Shown: one piece after another, positions 14,626 through 22,801 of the stretch
How the letters are laid out: the number at the start of each line of letters is the position of its first letter
Position numbering within the stretch: position 1 is the first letter of the stretch
NCBI GenBank assembly: GCA_044448905.1
Contig: JBIOHJ010000041.1
Span: forward strand, 1-23,304
Direction: 5' to 3'
Length of the DNA: 23,304 nt
Origin: JBIOHJ01 sp044448905
GTDB lineage: Bacteria > Bacteroidota > Bacteroidia > AKYH767-A > OLB10
The notes under the pieces: generated by a model
Database searches by the model: none
What the model saw: the letters and a program-made list of their open reading frames with translations, nothing else
Told to the model about the DNA's origin: nothing
Program-made: the position numbers and the translations under genes

Positions 14626-15462
14626 ATGATTTGTTTTCCCAAAGCTAAAATTAATCTCGGATTAAATATTATTGAAAAACGAGATGATGGCTTTCATAAT
14701 ATTGAAACGGTTTTTTACCCACTACAGTGGTGTGATGTACTGGAGGTCATTGGTTCGGAGTCAGGAATTCGGAGTTTGGAGAAAAAAGAAAAAATTGAAT
14801 TTATGTTGAGTGGATTAAATGTAAATGGGGATTTTAAAAATAATTTATGTGTGAAAGCTTATGATTTGCTGGATAAGGAATTTGATTTATCCGCGGTTAA
14901 AATTCATTTACATAAAATAATTCCAATGGGTGCAGGTTTGGGGGGAGGTTCAGCCGATGCTGCTTTTACTTTAAAATTGCTGAATGTGATTTTTAATCTG
15001 AAATTAAATATCGATGTTTTGAAAAATTATGCGCAGCAACTTGGCAGTGATGTTCCCTTTTTTATTGAAAATGCTCCGGTGTTTGCACATGGCAGGGGTG
15101 AACTGATGGAAAAAATAAACGTTTCGCTGAAAGAGCATTTTATTTTAATAGTAAAACCCGGTATTCATATTTCAACTGCTGAAGCTTATAGTAATGTTAA
15201 GCTGAATAAACCTGAGAAATCAATAAAAGAAATCCTCCGGCTACCCATTACAGAATGGAAAAACTTTCTGAAAAATGATTTTGAAGAAACTGTATTCAGA
15301 AAATTTCCACTGATCAATGAAATAAAAAACAAAATGTATGAGCAGGGCGCTTTGTACGTTTCCATGAGCGGAAGCGGCTCGGCTGTGTATGGAATTTTTA
15401 AAGAAGTATCTTTTGGAGAAAAAGAATTTTCGAATTGTACAACCTGGTCAGGGAAATTGTGA
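14626..15462 (+). CDS. ispE: 4-diphosphocytidyl-2-C-methyl-D-erythritol kinase
   Basis: GHMP-family kinase of 278 residues. It phosphorylates the 2-hydroxyl of CDP-ME in the non-mevalonate (MEP) route to isoprenoid precursors, in the cytoplasm. The N-terminal block is PKAKINLGLNIIEKRDDGFHNIETVFYPL with catalytic Lys8. The ATP-binding glycine motif is PMGAGLGGGSADAA (100-113). The catalytic aspartate is D142 in LGSDVPFF. The C-terminal GHMP turn is MSGSGSAVYGIF. I chose ATG 14626 over the GTG at 14623 directly before it. The gene ends 5 bases before the end of the convergent lptG-like gene. Confidence 0.96.
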   Translation: MICFPKAKINLGLNIIEKRDDGFHNIETVFYPLQWCDVLEVIGSESGIRSLEKKEKIEFMLSGLNVNGDFKNNLCVKAYDLLDKEFDLSAVKIHLHKIIPMGAGLGGGSADAAFTLKLLNVIFNLKLNIDVLKNYAQQLGSDVPFFIENAPVFAHGRGELMEKINVSLKEHFILIVKPGIHISTAEAYSNVKLNKPEKSIKEILRLPITEWKNFLKNDFEETVFRKFPLINEIKNKMYEQGALYVSMSGSGSAVYGIFKEVSFGEKEFSNCTTWSGKL

Positions 15463-15467
15463 AAAAA

Positions 15468-16544
15468 TTATTTCACCGAATTCCTGTAAAGAAAAACAGC
15501 AACTATTCCAAAAACAATGTTCGGAACCCATACTGCGACAAGCGGTGAAAAACTTGCATTGATGGCAAAAGTCTGGCTTATCTGCATAAACATAATGTAA
15601 GTAAAGCTCAATAAAATTCCTGCACCTAACTGCATGCCTATCCCTCCTCTTATTTTTCGGCTTGAAAGCGAAACCCCGATGATAGTTAATATAAAAGTAG
15701 CAAACGGAAGCGAAGTTCTGCGGTAACGGTTAACGTCCATGAATGTGGTATTTTCAACTCCTCTTGCTTTTTCATCGTTGATAAATTTTTTCAAATCGGG
15801 CGTATCCATTGTCTCAATATTATTATCTCTGCGCCTGAATTCTTCGGGACGGAAAGAATAAAGTGTATCAAATTTATCGCCCGTAGATATTTTTTCATTC
15901 ATTCCGTTTATTTCTCGGATGAAATAATTCTCTACGCACCATTTTGTTTTGATTGAATCCCAGGTAATATGTTCGGCCATCAGCTTATAAAATAGTTTGC
16001 CGTCTTTAAATTTTTCGTGCGAAAAACGGTAGCCGGTATTTTCAGTATTGTTGAAGCTTTCGAAATAAACAAAATTACCCGGGCTTATTTGCCGGTGAAT
16101 ATTCCGGTACACATATTTAAAAGGATTTTTGATATAACGGTTTTCAAATTCAAGCCGTGTTTTTGTTGAATGAGGAATAACGTAGTTGTTGAAATAAAAA
16201 GAAAGTGATGCGATAACGGTAGCAGCAATCATGTAGGGCAATAAAAATCTTTTAAAACTGATACCGCTGCCAAGTATGGCAACAATTTCGGTATTGTTTG
16301 CCATGCGGGAAGTAAAAAATATTACAGCAATAAAAACAAACATGGGCGAAAAAAGGTTGGCGAAAAAAGGAATGAAGTTAAAATAATAATCAAAGACAAT
16401 TGCTTTTATGGGTGCCTGCTTATCGAGAAAATCATCAATCTTTTCTGAAATATCAAATACCACGGCAATGGCAATAATTAAAGCAATAGCAAAAAAGAAA
16501 GTGCTTAAAAACTTCCGAATAATATATAGGTCAAGAATTTTCAT
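15468..16544 (-). CDS. LptF/LptG (YjgP/YjgQ) family permease
   Basis: The protein is 358 residues with a typical LptF/G layout. MKILDLYIIRKFLSTFFFAIALIIAIAVVFDI gives the first membrane helix. Two or three helices follow within residues 50-120, including TEIVAILGSGISFKRFLLPY, the coupling-helix-like element. Then comes a periplasmic beta-jellyroll region (about 125-265) and three C-terminal helices (about 268-355). Such permeases form the inner-membrane channel of the LptB2FG lipopolysaccharide exporter. The sequence looks closer to LptG, but I do not separate LptF from LptG with certainty. The gene follows tgt by 29 bases on the same strand and is probably in its operon. Its 3' end meets ispE with a 5-base gap. 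Confidence 0.92.
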   Translation of the reverse strand: MKILDLYIIRKFLSTFFFAIALIIAIAVVFDISEKIDDFLDKQAPIKAIVFDYYFNFIPFFANLFSPMFVFIAVIFFTSRMANNTEIVAILGSGISFKRFLLPYMIAATVIASLSFYFNNYVIPHSTKTRLEFENRYIKNPFKYVYRNIHRQISPGNFVYFESFNNTENTGYRFSHEKFKDGKLFYKLMAEHITWDSIKTKWCVENYFIREINGMNEKISTGDKFDTLYSFRPEEFRRRDNNIETMDTPDLKKFINDEKARGVENTTFMDVNRYRRTSLPFATFILTIIGVSLSSRKIRGGIGMQLGAGILLSFTYIMFMQISQTFAINASFSPLVAVWVPNIVFGIVAVFLYRNSVK

Positions 16545-16573
16545 GCCTCGAATTTTTTACGAATTGCAAATGA

Positions 16574-17704
16574 TTACAATCGTTGTCCTAATTTTTTCAC
16601 TATATTATTTTTCCAATCTAAGAAATTTCCTTCCATTATTTTTTTTCGTGCTTCACTTACTAACCAAATATAAAACGAAAGATTGTGCAAAGTTGCAATT
16701 TGTGAAGCAAGAATTTCTTTGCTGATAATAAGATGGCGCAAATATGCTTTTGAGTAGAGTGTATCAACAAACGAAGTTCCTTCTTCATCAACCGGTGAAA
16801 AATCATCTTTCCATTTTTCATTCCTTATATTAATAATCCCGTTTTTCGTAAATAACATTCCGTTACGGGCATTGCGGGTGGGGATTACACAATCAAACAT
16901 GTCAACGCCCAACGAAATACATTCAAGGATATTTACAGGAGTACCTACACCCATCAGGTAACGCGGTTTTTCTGAGGGCAGAATTTCGCAAACATGTTCG
17001 GTCATTTCATACATTACCTCGGCAGGCTCGCCAACCGATAATCCGCCAATGGCATTTCCATCGCAATTCATTTCTGTAACAAATTCGGCTGATTGTTTTC
17101 TTAAATCTTTATAAACACTTCCCTGCACAATCGGATACAGTGTTTGTTCATGGTTGTAAAGCGGTTTTGGTTTTTCAAAATGATTGCAACATCGTTTCAG
17201 CCATCGATGCGTTAACTCCATTGACTTTTTTGCAACCGAGTGTTCGCAAGGGTGCGGTGTACATTCATCAAATGCCATGATGATGTCCGCACCAATGCTT
17301 CGCTGAATGTCAATTGCCGATTCGGGAGAAAGAAAATGTTTTGACCCGTCAATGTGTGATTGAAATGAAACTCCTTCCTCTTTTATTTTACGAATGTCCG
17401 TCATGGAAAAAACCTGGTAGCCTCCGCTGTCGGTTAAAATAGGTTTCTGCCAACTGATAAATTTATGAAGCCCACCGGCTTTTTCTAAAATTGAAATTCC
17501 GGGACGAAGATTTAAATGATAGGTGTTTCCTAAAATAATCTGCGCCTTAACATCCTCAATTAATTCTTTCTGGTGCACTCCTTTTACTGAACCTGCCGTT
17601 CCTACCGGCATAAAAACAGGAGTTTCAATTGTGCCGTGTGCAGTATCGATTTTTCCAGCACGCGCTTTTGAATTTTTATCAGTTGCTAAAAGTTGAAAAT
17701 GCAT
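16574..17704 (-). CDS. tgt: tRNA-guanine(34) transglycosylase
   Basis: The protein is 376 residues. It exchanges G34 of GUN anticodons for preQ1 on the way to queuosine. The general base is D92 in ILTDSGGYQVFS. The nucleophile is D271 in GVDMFDCVIPTRNARNG. GGLSVGEP (220-227) and YLMGVGTP (249-256) bind the base. The region that usually carries the CxCxxC zinc ligands reads DEEGTSFVDTLY, with Gly309, Ser311 and Asp314 in the cysteine positions. The fourth ligand, His340 (ATLHNLSFY), is kept. The rest of the fold is intact, so this looks like a zinc-less or altered-metal form rather than a broken gene. It heads the tgt-lptG-like operon, with a TACCTTTG element at 17746-17753. Confidence 0.97.
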   Translation of the reverse strand: MHFQLLATDKNSKARAGKIDTAHGTIETPVFMPVGTAGSVKGVHQKELIEDVKAQIILGNTYHLNLRPGISILEKAGGLHKFISWQKPILTDSGGYQVFSMTDIRKIKEEGVSFQSHIDGSKHFLSPESAIDIQRSIGADIIMAFDECTPHPCEHSVAKKSMELTHRWLKRCCNHFEKPKPLYNHEQTLYPIVQGSVYKDLRKQSAEFVTEMNCDGNAIGGLSVGEPAEVMYEMTEHVCEILPSEKPRYLMGVGTPVNILECISLGVDMFDCVIPTRNARNGMLFTKNGIINIRNEKWKDDFSPVDEEGTSFVDTLYSKAYLRHLIISKEILASQIATLHNLSFYIWLVSEARKKIMEGNFLDWKNNIVKKLGQRL

Positions 17705-17745
17705 AAAATATTTTCTTTATCAAACTTGCCTTGTTAATATCTTGT

Positions 17746-17753
17746 CAAAGGTA
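17746..17753 (-). promoter_or_regulatory. -7 element TACCTTTG of tgt
   Basis: Exact minus-strand match to TAnnTTTG, 41 bases before the tgt ATG at 17704. Confidence 0.55.
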
Positions 17754-17778
17754 AAAATATTGATTCAGTGCTATCCTT

Positions 17779-17786
17779 TAGTTTTG
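17779..17786 (+). promoter_or_regulatory. -7 element TAGTTTTG of the glycosyltransferase operon
   Basis: Exact match to TAnnTTTG, 31 bases before the ATG at 17818. A TTG at 17760-17762 is 16 bases upstream, shorter than the usual spacing. Confidence 0.5.
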
Positions 17787-17817
17787 TCATTCACTGACCG
17801 TTGCCCGGAATACCATC

Positions 17818-18789
17818 ATGGAATTAAATGTTGAATTAGCAGGAAAAATATCATTTACCTTGTTCCTTGCTTTTTTTGTTATCCAGATTTTTTATTATTT
17901 GTTTTTATTCGGGAAGCTTGCTTTTTTAAAAAAACAAAAAACAAGTTATAAAGAACATCCTGTTTCGGTAGTTATTTGTGCGCGTAATGAATTGAAAAAC
18001 CTGCGGAATAATCTTCCAAAAATATTAGAACAGGATTACAAAAATTACCAGGTTATAGTGGTTAACGATTGTTCTTGGGATGAAACAGAAAACTTCCTGG
18101 AAGAATATGCTGACGCTTATCCTCATCTTAAAATTGTTACCATTAAAGAACAGGAGCGTTATAAGCACGGAAAAAAATTTGCAGTTACCCTTGGTATCAA
18201 AGCTGCCGATCATGATATCATTTTGCTGACTGATGCCGATTGTTACCCAACCGGAAAAAACTGGCTGAGCGAAATGACAAAAAATATTGGAGGCAGCAAA
18301 CAAATTGCAATTGGATATGGCGCTTACGAAAAAAAGCCTGGCTTGCTTAATAAATGGATCCGGATGGATACCGCATTTAATGCTGTACAATATTTGTCAT
18401 ATGCGCTTTCGAAAATTGCATACATGGGGGTGGGTAGAAATTTATGCTATTCAAAATCGCTTTTTTTTAAGAATAAAGGATTTGCATCTCATAATCACCT
18501 GTTATCAGGCGATGATGATTTGTTTGTTAATGAAGTGGCAACTAAAAATAATGTTGTCGTTGAACTAAACCCCGAATCATTTACGTATTCAAAACTCAAA
18601 GAAACATTTACCGCCTGGCTGAAACAAAAAAAACGCCACATGAGCACCGGAATGCATTACAAAGCACAACATCAACTACAGCTCGGATTATTTTACTTGA
18701 GTCATATCTTTTTTTATCTTCTCTTCGCTATGCTCATTACAATATCATTTCAAATTAAAATTGCCCTAATAATTTTTTTTCGCGAATGA
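17818..18789 (+). CDS. Family 2 glycosyltransferase, membrane-bound, cut short by a frame break
   Basis: The frame as read gives 323 residues. There is one membrane helix at about 12-37. The GT2 (GT-A fold) domain has VSVVICARNELKNLRNNLPKIL (49-70), VIVVNDCSWDET (79-90), the metal-binding DxD-type TDADC (138-142), the acceptor-site GDDDLF (231-236) and a QxxRH variant of the QxxRW motif (QKKRH, 270-274). It should transfer a sugar from a nucleotide donor at the cytoplasmic face of the inner membrane, probably for surface polysaccharide or glycolipid. C-terminal membrane helices begin at about 288. The frame ends soon after a run of eight T (18773-18780). The missing C-terminal part continues in the -1 frame at 18786-18941. 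The gene is first of a run with the sigma factor and rsmG. Confidence 0.88.
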   Translation: MELNVELAGKISFTLFLAFFVIQIFYYLFLFGKLAFLKKQKTSYKEHPVSVVICARNELKNLRNNLPKILEQDYKNYQVIVVNDCSWDETENFLEEYADAYPHLKIVTIKEQERYKHGKKFAVTLGIKAADHDIILLTDADCYPTGKNWLSEMTKNIGGSKQIAIGYGAYEKKPGLLNKWIRMDTAFNAVQYLSYALSKIAYMGVGRNLCYSKSLFFKNKGFASHNHLLSGDDDLFVNEVATKNNVVVELNPESFTYSKLKETFTAWLKQKKRHMSTGMHYKAQHQLQLGLFYLSHIFFYLLFAMLITISFQIKIALIIFFRE

Positions 18790-18941
18790 TAATACAATTG
18801 ATAGTATTCGGGATGAGTATGAAAAAATTAAAAGAAACGGATATCATCTGGCTGGTGCCATTGTTTGATATTTTGATTGTATTTATTTATCCTATTTTAG
18901 CCATTTCAAACCTGTTCATTAAACCCAAAGCATGGAAATAA
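18786..18941 (+). CDS. Displaced C-terminal part of the glycosyltransferase
   Basis: From the ATG at 18786, which overlaps the previous stop as ATGA, this frame codes for 51 residues: MIIQLIVFGMSMKKLKETDI, then a membrane helix of the form WLVPLFDILIVFIYPILAIS, then NLFIKPKAWK. Membrane-bound GT2 proteins of this type commonly end in a helix followed by a basic K-P-x-x-W-K tail, so this is best read as the rest of the glycosyltransferase. One more T in the T8 tract at 18773-18780, or a -1 slip there, joins the two into a protein of about 375 residues. It overlaps the sigma-factor start by 10 bases. A separate small coupled membrane protein is less likely. Confidence 0.7.
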   Translation: MIIQLIVFGMSMKKLKETDIIWLVPLFDILIVFIYPILAISNLFIKPKAWK

Positions 18942-19600
18942 AACAAATGACAAAGACAACAAGGGAAGATAATAAAGCCCACAAAAAAACGGGGAATGTT
19001 AATCCGAATTTATCAGATAAAGCGGTTTTGGATTACAAGCTGGTGAGACAGGCTATCGATAAAGGAGATCAGAAAGCGTATGCCGAACTGATGTCGCGAT
19101 ATAAAGATTCGATTTATTTTATGTTGCTTAAAATGGTGAACAACCGCGATGATGCTGATGATTTAACAATTGAAGCATTTGGAAAAGCATTTAAAAACAT
19201 TAAACAATATACTCCCGATTTTGCCTTCAGCACCTGGCTTTTTAAAATTGCTACCAACAACTGTATTGATTTCATCCGGAAAAAGAAAAAGCAAACCATG
19301 TCGATTGACAAAGGTATAACTACTGATGACGGAAGTGAGATGGTACTGGAAGTAAAATCAGACCGTCCCGATCCGGAAGAGCACCTGATGAAGAAACAAA
19401 AAGTAGTTATGATGCGTGATGTGGTGGAAAAACTTAAACCACGTTATAAAAAATTAGTTGAACTGCGGTATTTCCAGGAGTTATCGTATGAGGAAATTGC
19501 CGATGAGTTACAACTTCCATTAGGTACCGTTAAAGCGCAGCTTTTCAGAGCCCGCGAGTTTTTATACCAGATTATGAAAAACTCTGAGCATAAACTTTAA
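18932..19600 (+). CDS. ECF-like sigma-70 family RNA polymerase sigma factor
   Basis: The protein is 222 residues. Region 2 is at about 43-118, with DQKAYAELMSRYKDSIYFMLLKMV, the core-binding NRDDADDLTIEAFGKAF and the -10-binding FSTWLFKIATNNCIDFIRKKKK. A linker of about 40 residues follows. Region 4 is at about 161-215, with ELSYEEIADELQLPLGTVKAQLFRAREFL as the helix-turn-helix that reads the -35/-33 element. The extra N-terminal 30 residues are polar and poorly conserved in type, and Met6 (18947) is a possible alternative start. No anti-sigma gene is next to it; rsmG follows 9 bases later. It overlaps the end of the displaced glycosyltransferase C-terminus, which supports co-transcription. 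The regulon is unknown. Confidence 0.92.
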   Translation: MEIKQMTKTTREDNKAHKKTGNVNPNLSDKAVLDYKLVRQAIDKGDQKAYAELMSRYKDSIYFMLLKMVNNRDDADDLTIEAFGKAFKNIKQYTPDFAFSTWLFKIATNNCIDFIRKKKKQTMSIDKGITTDDGSEMVLEVKSDRPDPEEHLMKKQKVVMMRDVVEKLKPRYKKLVELRYFQELSYEEIADELQLPLGTVKAQLFRAREFLYQIMKNSEHKL

Positions 19601-19609
19601 CATGATGTT

Positions 19610-20239
19610 TTGACCGATTTATCACATATTATAAAATATTTTCCTCAATTAAGTACCCGGCAACTTTTTCAATTTGCCGCATTGTTTGATTTATATAAGT
19701 ACTGGAATGAACGGGTAAATGTTATTTCGCGAAAGGATATTGATTATTTATATGAAAATCATGTGCTGCATTCGCTTGCTATAGCAAAAATAATTTCGTT
19801 CAATAAAAATGCAAATGTGATGGATGCCGGAACAGGCGGTGGATTTCCGGGAATTCCGTTGGCTATTTATTTTCCGGAAACAAAATTTGTTTTAGTTGAT
19901 TCTGTAGGAAAAAAAATAAAAGTAGTGAACGAAATTATTTCTTCTTTGGAATTAAAAAATATAACTGCTATAAATGAACGAATCGAAAATATTAATATGA
20001 AATTCGATTTTATAATTTCCCGTGCAACATCAACAATTGATGAACTGATGAATTGGACTCAAGGTAAATATAAAAGACAAAAAACGCATGATTTACCAAG
20101 CGGTCTTTTCGCATTAAAAGGAGGTAACCTCAATGATGAATTGAAAAAGTATGCATCGCAAGCAAAAGTTTTTAATATAATAGATTTTTTTAGTGAGGAC
20201 TTTTTTGAAACCAAAAAAATAGCTTATATACCGGCATGA
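19610..20239 (+). CDS. rsmG: 16S rRNA (guanine527-N7) methyltransferase
   Basis: The protein is 209 residues. It methylates N7 of G527 in 16S rRNA using SAM. The N-terminal FAALFDLYKYWNERVNVISRKDIDYLYENHVLHSLAIAKII (22-62) is diagnostic. The SAM site is VMDAGTGGGFPGIPLAIYFP (70-89). FIISRATSTIDELMNWT matches the conserved SRA block. The start is a TTG at 19610, because the nearby ATGs at 19602 and 19605 are in another frame that stops at once (ATG-ATG-TTT-TGA), and family similarity begins a few residues in. It follows the sigma-factor gene by 9 bases and is probably co-transcribed. Confidence 0.93.
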   Translation: MTDLSHIIKYFPQLSTRQLFQFAALFDLYKYWNERVNVISRKDIDYLYENHVLHSLAIAKIISFNKNANVMDAGTGGGFPGIPLAIYFPETKFVLVDSVGKKIKVVNEIISSLELKNITAINERIENINMKFDFIISRATSTIDELMNWTQGKYKRQKTHDLPSGLFALKGGNLNDELKKYASQAKVFNIIDFFSEDFFETKKIAYIPA

Positions 20240-20356
20240 TAATTTTAAATAAGCGCCACCGGCAGGGTTATAAAATATAAGGAGTTAATAGAATTAATTA
20301 ACTTCTTTCTTTTTACAACTATTCCAATATAGAAATCTTTCCTGCTATCAAATAAA

Positions 20357-20364
20357 TACATTTG
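20357..20364 (+). promoter_or_regulatory. -7 element TACATTTG of the CNNM/CorC-like gene
   Basis: Exact match to TAnnTTTG, 19 bases before the ATG at 20384. Confidence 0.55.
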
Positions 20365-20383
20365 TGGCGTCAAATAATCAGGA

Positions 20384-21676
20384 ATGGCAATCGATGTATT
20401 TTTAACCCTGCTGCTGGTATCTATGAACGGCTTTTTTGTAGCTGCCGAATTTGCCATTGTAAAAGTGCGTTCTTCCCAGCTTGAATTGAAAGTCAAGTCG
20501 GGTAATCACATGGCAAAATTAGCTAAACACATTACCTCTCATCTTGACGGATATCTTGCTGCCACGCAATTAGGAATTACACTTGCCAGCTTGGGTTTAG
20601 GATGGATTGGCGAACCTGTCGTATCAAAAATAATTTTGAAATTAATGAACCTGGTAGGTGTTACCCTGAGTCCTGAACTTGCACATAATATAGCATTACC
20701 TGTTGCATTTGCTTTTATTACAGTGCTGCATATAGTCTTTGGCGAACTGGCACCCAAATCAATTGCCATTCAGCGTTCCCAAAGCACAGTGCTGATAATC
20801 GCTTATCCGTTGCAAATGTTTTACATAATTTTTAAACCTTTTATATGGATACTTAACGGCTTTGCCAATTTTATGCTTAAAATACTCGGCATCGGTTCAG
20901 TTCGTGGGACCGAAGTTCATAGCAGCGATGAATTGAAATATTTAGTACAGCAGGGAAGAGAAACGGGCATGATTGAAGCAGAGAACTATGATATCATAAA
21001 AAATGCTTTTGATTTTTCGGAACGGACAGCTAAACAAATTATGGTTCCCCGCACCCAGGTTCTGGCAATTGATTTAAATGATTTCAATGAAGGAATACTT
21101 GAGAAAGTAATTGAAGAAGGTTATTCAAGGATTCCATGCTATGAGAATAATCTAGATAATATTTCGGGTGTGGCTTATATGAAAGATATTCTTTTGAAAA
21201 CCCGTAGGAATGAAACAATAAACATTCGTGAAATTATGCGTCCTGTATTAATTGTTCCCGAAACAAAAAGGATTGGACAATTGCTTAAAGACTTTCAGCG
21301 CAAACATCAGCAAATGGCTATTGTGGTTAATGAATATGGCGGAACCAAAGGAATAATTACTATGGAAGATATCCTGGAAGAACTTGTGGGCGAAATTCAG
21401 GATGAATTTGACAGCGAAACTGCTTTTGTAGAAAAAACGGGAGATAAAACTTTTTGGGTGCTGGCATCAGCTTCTCTTGATGACATTAATGAATTACTCC
21501 CCCACCCTATTCAAAAAAGCGATCAATATGAAACACTTGCCGGTTTTCTGATTTTTAAGTTCGGGAGAATTCCTAATACAAATGAGAGAACCATTTCGGA
21601 TAATTATGAGTTTACCGTCCTTAAAAAAAGCAAGAGTTCAATTGTTTTGGTTCAGCTTAAAGATTTGTCGGAGTAA
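20384..21676 (+). CDS. CNNM/CorC-HlyC family transporter-like protein
   Basis: The protein is 430 residues in the three-part layout often named hemolysin family protein. The membrane CNNM (DUF21) domain is at about 1-190, with the hallmark SMNGFFVAAEFAIVKVRSSQLE (13-34) and a second block VFGELAPKSIAIQRS (123-137). A tandem CBS pair is at about 205-330 (TAKQIMVPRTQVLAIDLN; IREIMRPVLIVPETKRI; VVNEYGGTKGIITMEDILEELVGEI). A C-terminal CorC_HlyC domain spans about 345-430. CNNM relatives are linked to Mg2+ transport or sensing, and in some bacteria to gliding motility (GldE). Haemolysin activity is not implied. It stands alone, with its own promoter element and a hairpin terminator at 21684-21709. 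Confidence 0.93.
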   Translation: MAIDVFLTLLLVSMNGFFVAAEFAIVKVRSSQLELKVKSGNHMAKLAKHITSHLDGYLAATQLGITLASLGLGWIGEPVVSKIILKLMNLVGVTLSPELAHNIALPVAFAFITVLHIVFGELAPKSIAIQRSQSTVLIIAYPLQMFYIIFKPFIWILNGFANFMLKILGIGSVRGTEVHSSDELKYLVQQGRETGMIEAENYDIIKNAFDFSERTAKQIMVPRTQVLAIDLNDFNEGILEKVIEEGYSRIPCYENNLDNISGVAYMKDILLKTRRNETINIREIMRPVLIVPETKRIGQLLKDFQRKHQQMAIVVNEYGGTKGIITMEDILEELVGEIQDEFDSETAFVEKTGDKTFWVLASASLDDINELLPHPIQKSDQYETLAGFLIFKFGRIPNTNERTISDNYEFTVLKKSKSSIVLVQLKDLSE

Positions 21677-21683
21677 AAATCCG

Positions 21684-21709
21684 GCTTAAACCGAAAATTA
21701 AGCTTTTTT
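21684..21709 (+). terminator. Hairpin terminator after the CNNM/CorC-like gene
   Basis: GCTTAA (21684-21689) pairs with TTAAGC (21698-21703) around an 8-base loop, and is followed directly by six T. The stem is short, so it is a moderate candidate. Confidence 0.5.
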
Positions 21710-21860
21710 AATGCTGATTTTGTTTTTATTTCTCATCAGAATCTGGAATCCGTTGCACCGTTTGGTTTTCTTTCACCTGTAAGACTTTTTCAACTCTGCT
21801 TACAAAAGTGCTTTTGCGGGCATTTAAATTGCCAACAATTATTCTAAAAAAAATAATCTT

Positions 21861-22766
21861 ATGAAAAACAAAAACATCTTAACAGTATTATCATTAGTTG
21901 CATTAAGTTTTGTGGCTTGTCAAAAAAGTAACGACCTGTCGCCATTAACTACTGATGACAGCTCACAAAAAGTTACGGGTTCTTCTACAACCGGAACAAT
22001 TGGCCCGGTGCCGGCAACTTTCACTCAAAAAGTATTGCTCGAAAACATCACAGGAGCAAATCATGGAAAATGCCCCGATAATGATTATCGGATTGCTGCC
22101 ATGCAAATGACATATCCCGATCGAATAATTTGCACATCGGTTCATATATCAGATGCAATGTATAGACAGGAAGGCGCTGCTATATTAAGCTTCCTTAATG
22201 TAACCAGTCCTTCGGGAGCTCCATTAACTGCAATGAACAGAATGGAAATTAACGGGACTAAGTTTAACGATCCAAATACATGGACATCTAATATAAACAC
22301 CCCGCTAAATGAAACTCCCAATTGCGGATTGGCAATTCAAACTTCAACAAATTACTACACGGCAACTGCCAATATACATGTAGGGTTTGACAATTCATTT
22401 ACCGGGAATTATAAAATGTGTGCTTACCTGGTTGAAAACAATGTTAAAAAAGCAGGAGCAGGATATGATCAGGCTAATGACTTTAATAACGACCCGACAA
22501 GTCCTTTCTATAATATGGGTAACCCGATAATAAATTACAACCACAATAGTGTTTTCAGGTTGCTGTTGACTCCCGTTGACGGATACACAGTTCCTTCAGC
22601 AAGTGCTATTGATGGAAATCATTGGGTAAAGCAACTATCATTTGATGTACACCCTTCAATTGATATGACCAATTCGCATGTAATTGCCTTTGTTTATGAT
22701 GCTTCGACAATGCAGGTAATTAATGTGCAAACAACAAAGCTCGGAACTACAAAGAACTGGGACTAA
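21861..22766 (+). CDS. Omp28-related lipoprotein
   Basis: The protein is 301 residues. MKNKNILTVLSLVALSFVAC is a lipoprotein signal with C20 as the lipidated cysteine, followed by a Ser/Thr/Asp-rich linker. The core starts VLLENITGANHGKCPDNDYRIAAM (58-81). This is the Omp28 pattern, in which a thioredoxin-like K-V-L-(L/I)-E-x-(F/I)-T-G block leads into a CxxC-P site. Here the first cysteine is replaced by His68 (HGKC71P), so no dithiol is possible. Beta-strand-rich sequence follows to the end. It is probably surface or periplasmic, with an unknown role. A weak -7 element (TGCTTTTG, 21809-21816) lies upstream and a strong terminator downstream. The family call rests on the N-terminal block. 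Confidence 0.75.
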   Translation: MKNKNILTVLSLVALSFVACQKSNDLSPLTTDDSSQKVTGSSTTGTIGPVPATFTQKVLLENITGANHGKCPDNDYRIAAMQMTYPDRIICTSVHISDAMYRQEGAAILSFLNVTSPSGAPLTAMNRMEINGTKFNDPNTWTSNINTPLNETPNCGLAIQTSTNYYTATANIHVGFDNSFTGNYKMCAYLVENNVKKAGAGYDQANDFNNDPTSPFYNMGNPIINYNHNSVFRLLLTPVDGYTVPSASAIDGNHWVKQLSFDVHPSIDMTNSHVIAFVYDASTMQVINVQTTKLGTTKNWD

Positions 22767-22801
22767 TTTTCTCTGCCGGATAAGTATAAAAATATTATCA
22801 G

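Noticed and set aside
20245..20496. Leftward 83-codon frame between rsmG and the CNNM/CorC-like gene
   Set aside because: It is antisense to the start and promoter of the CNNM/CorC-like gene and has no family resemblance.
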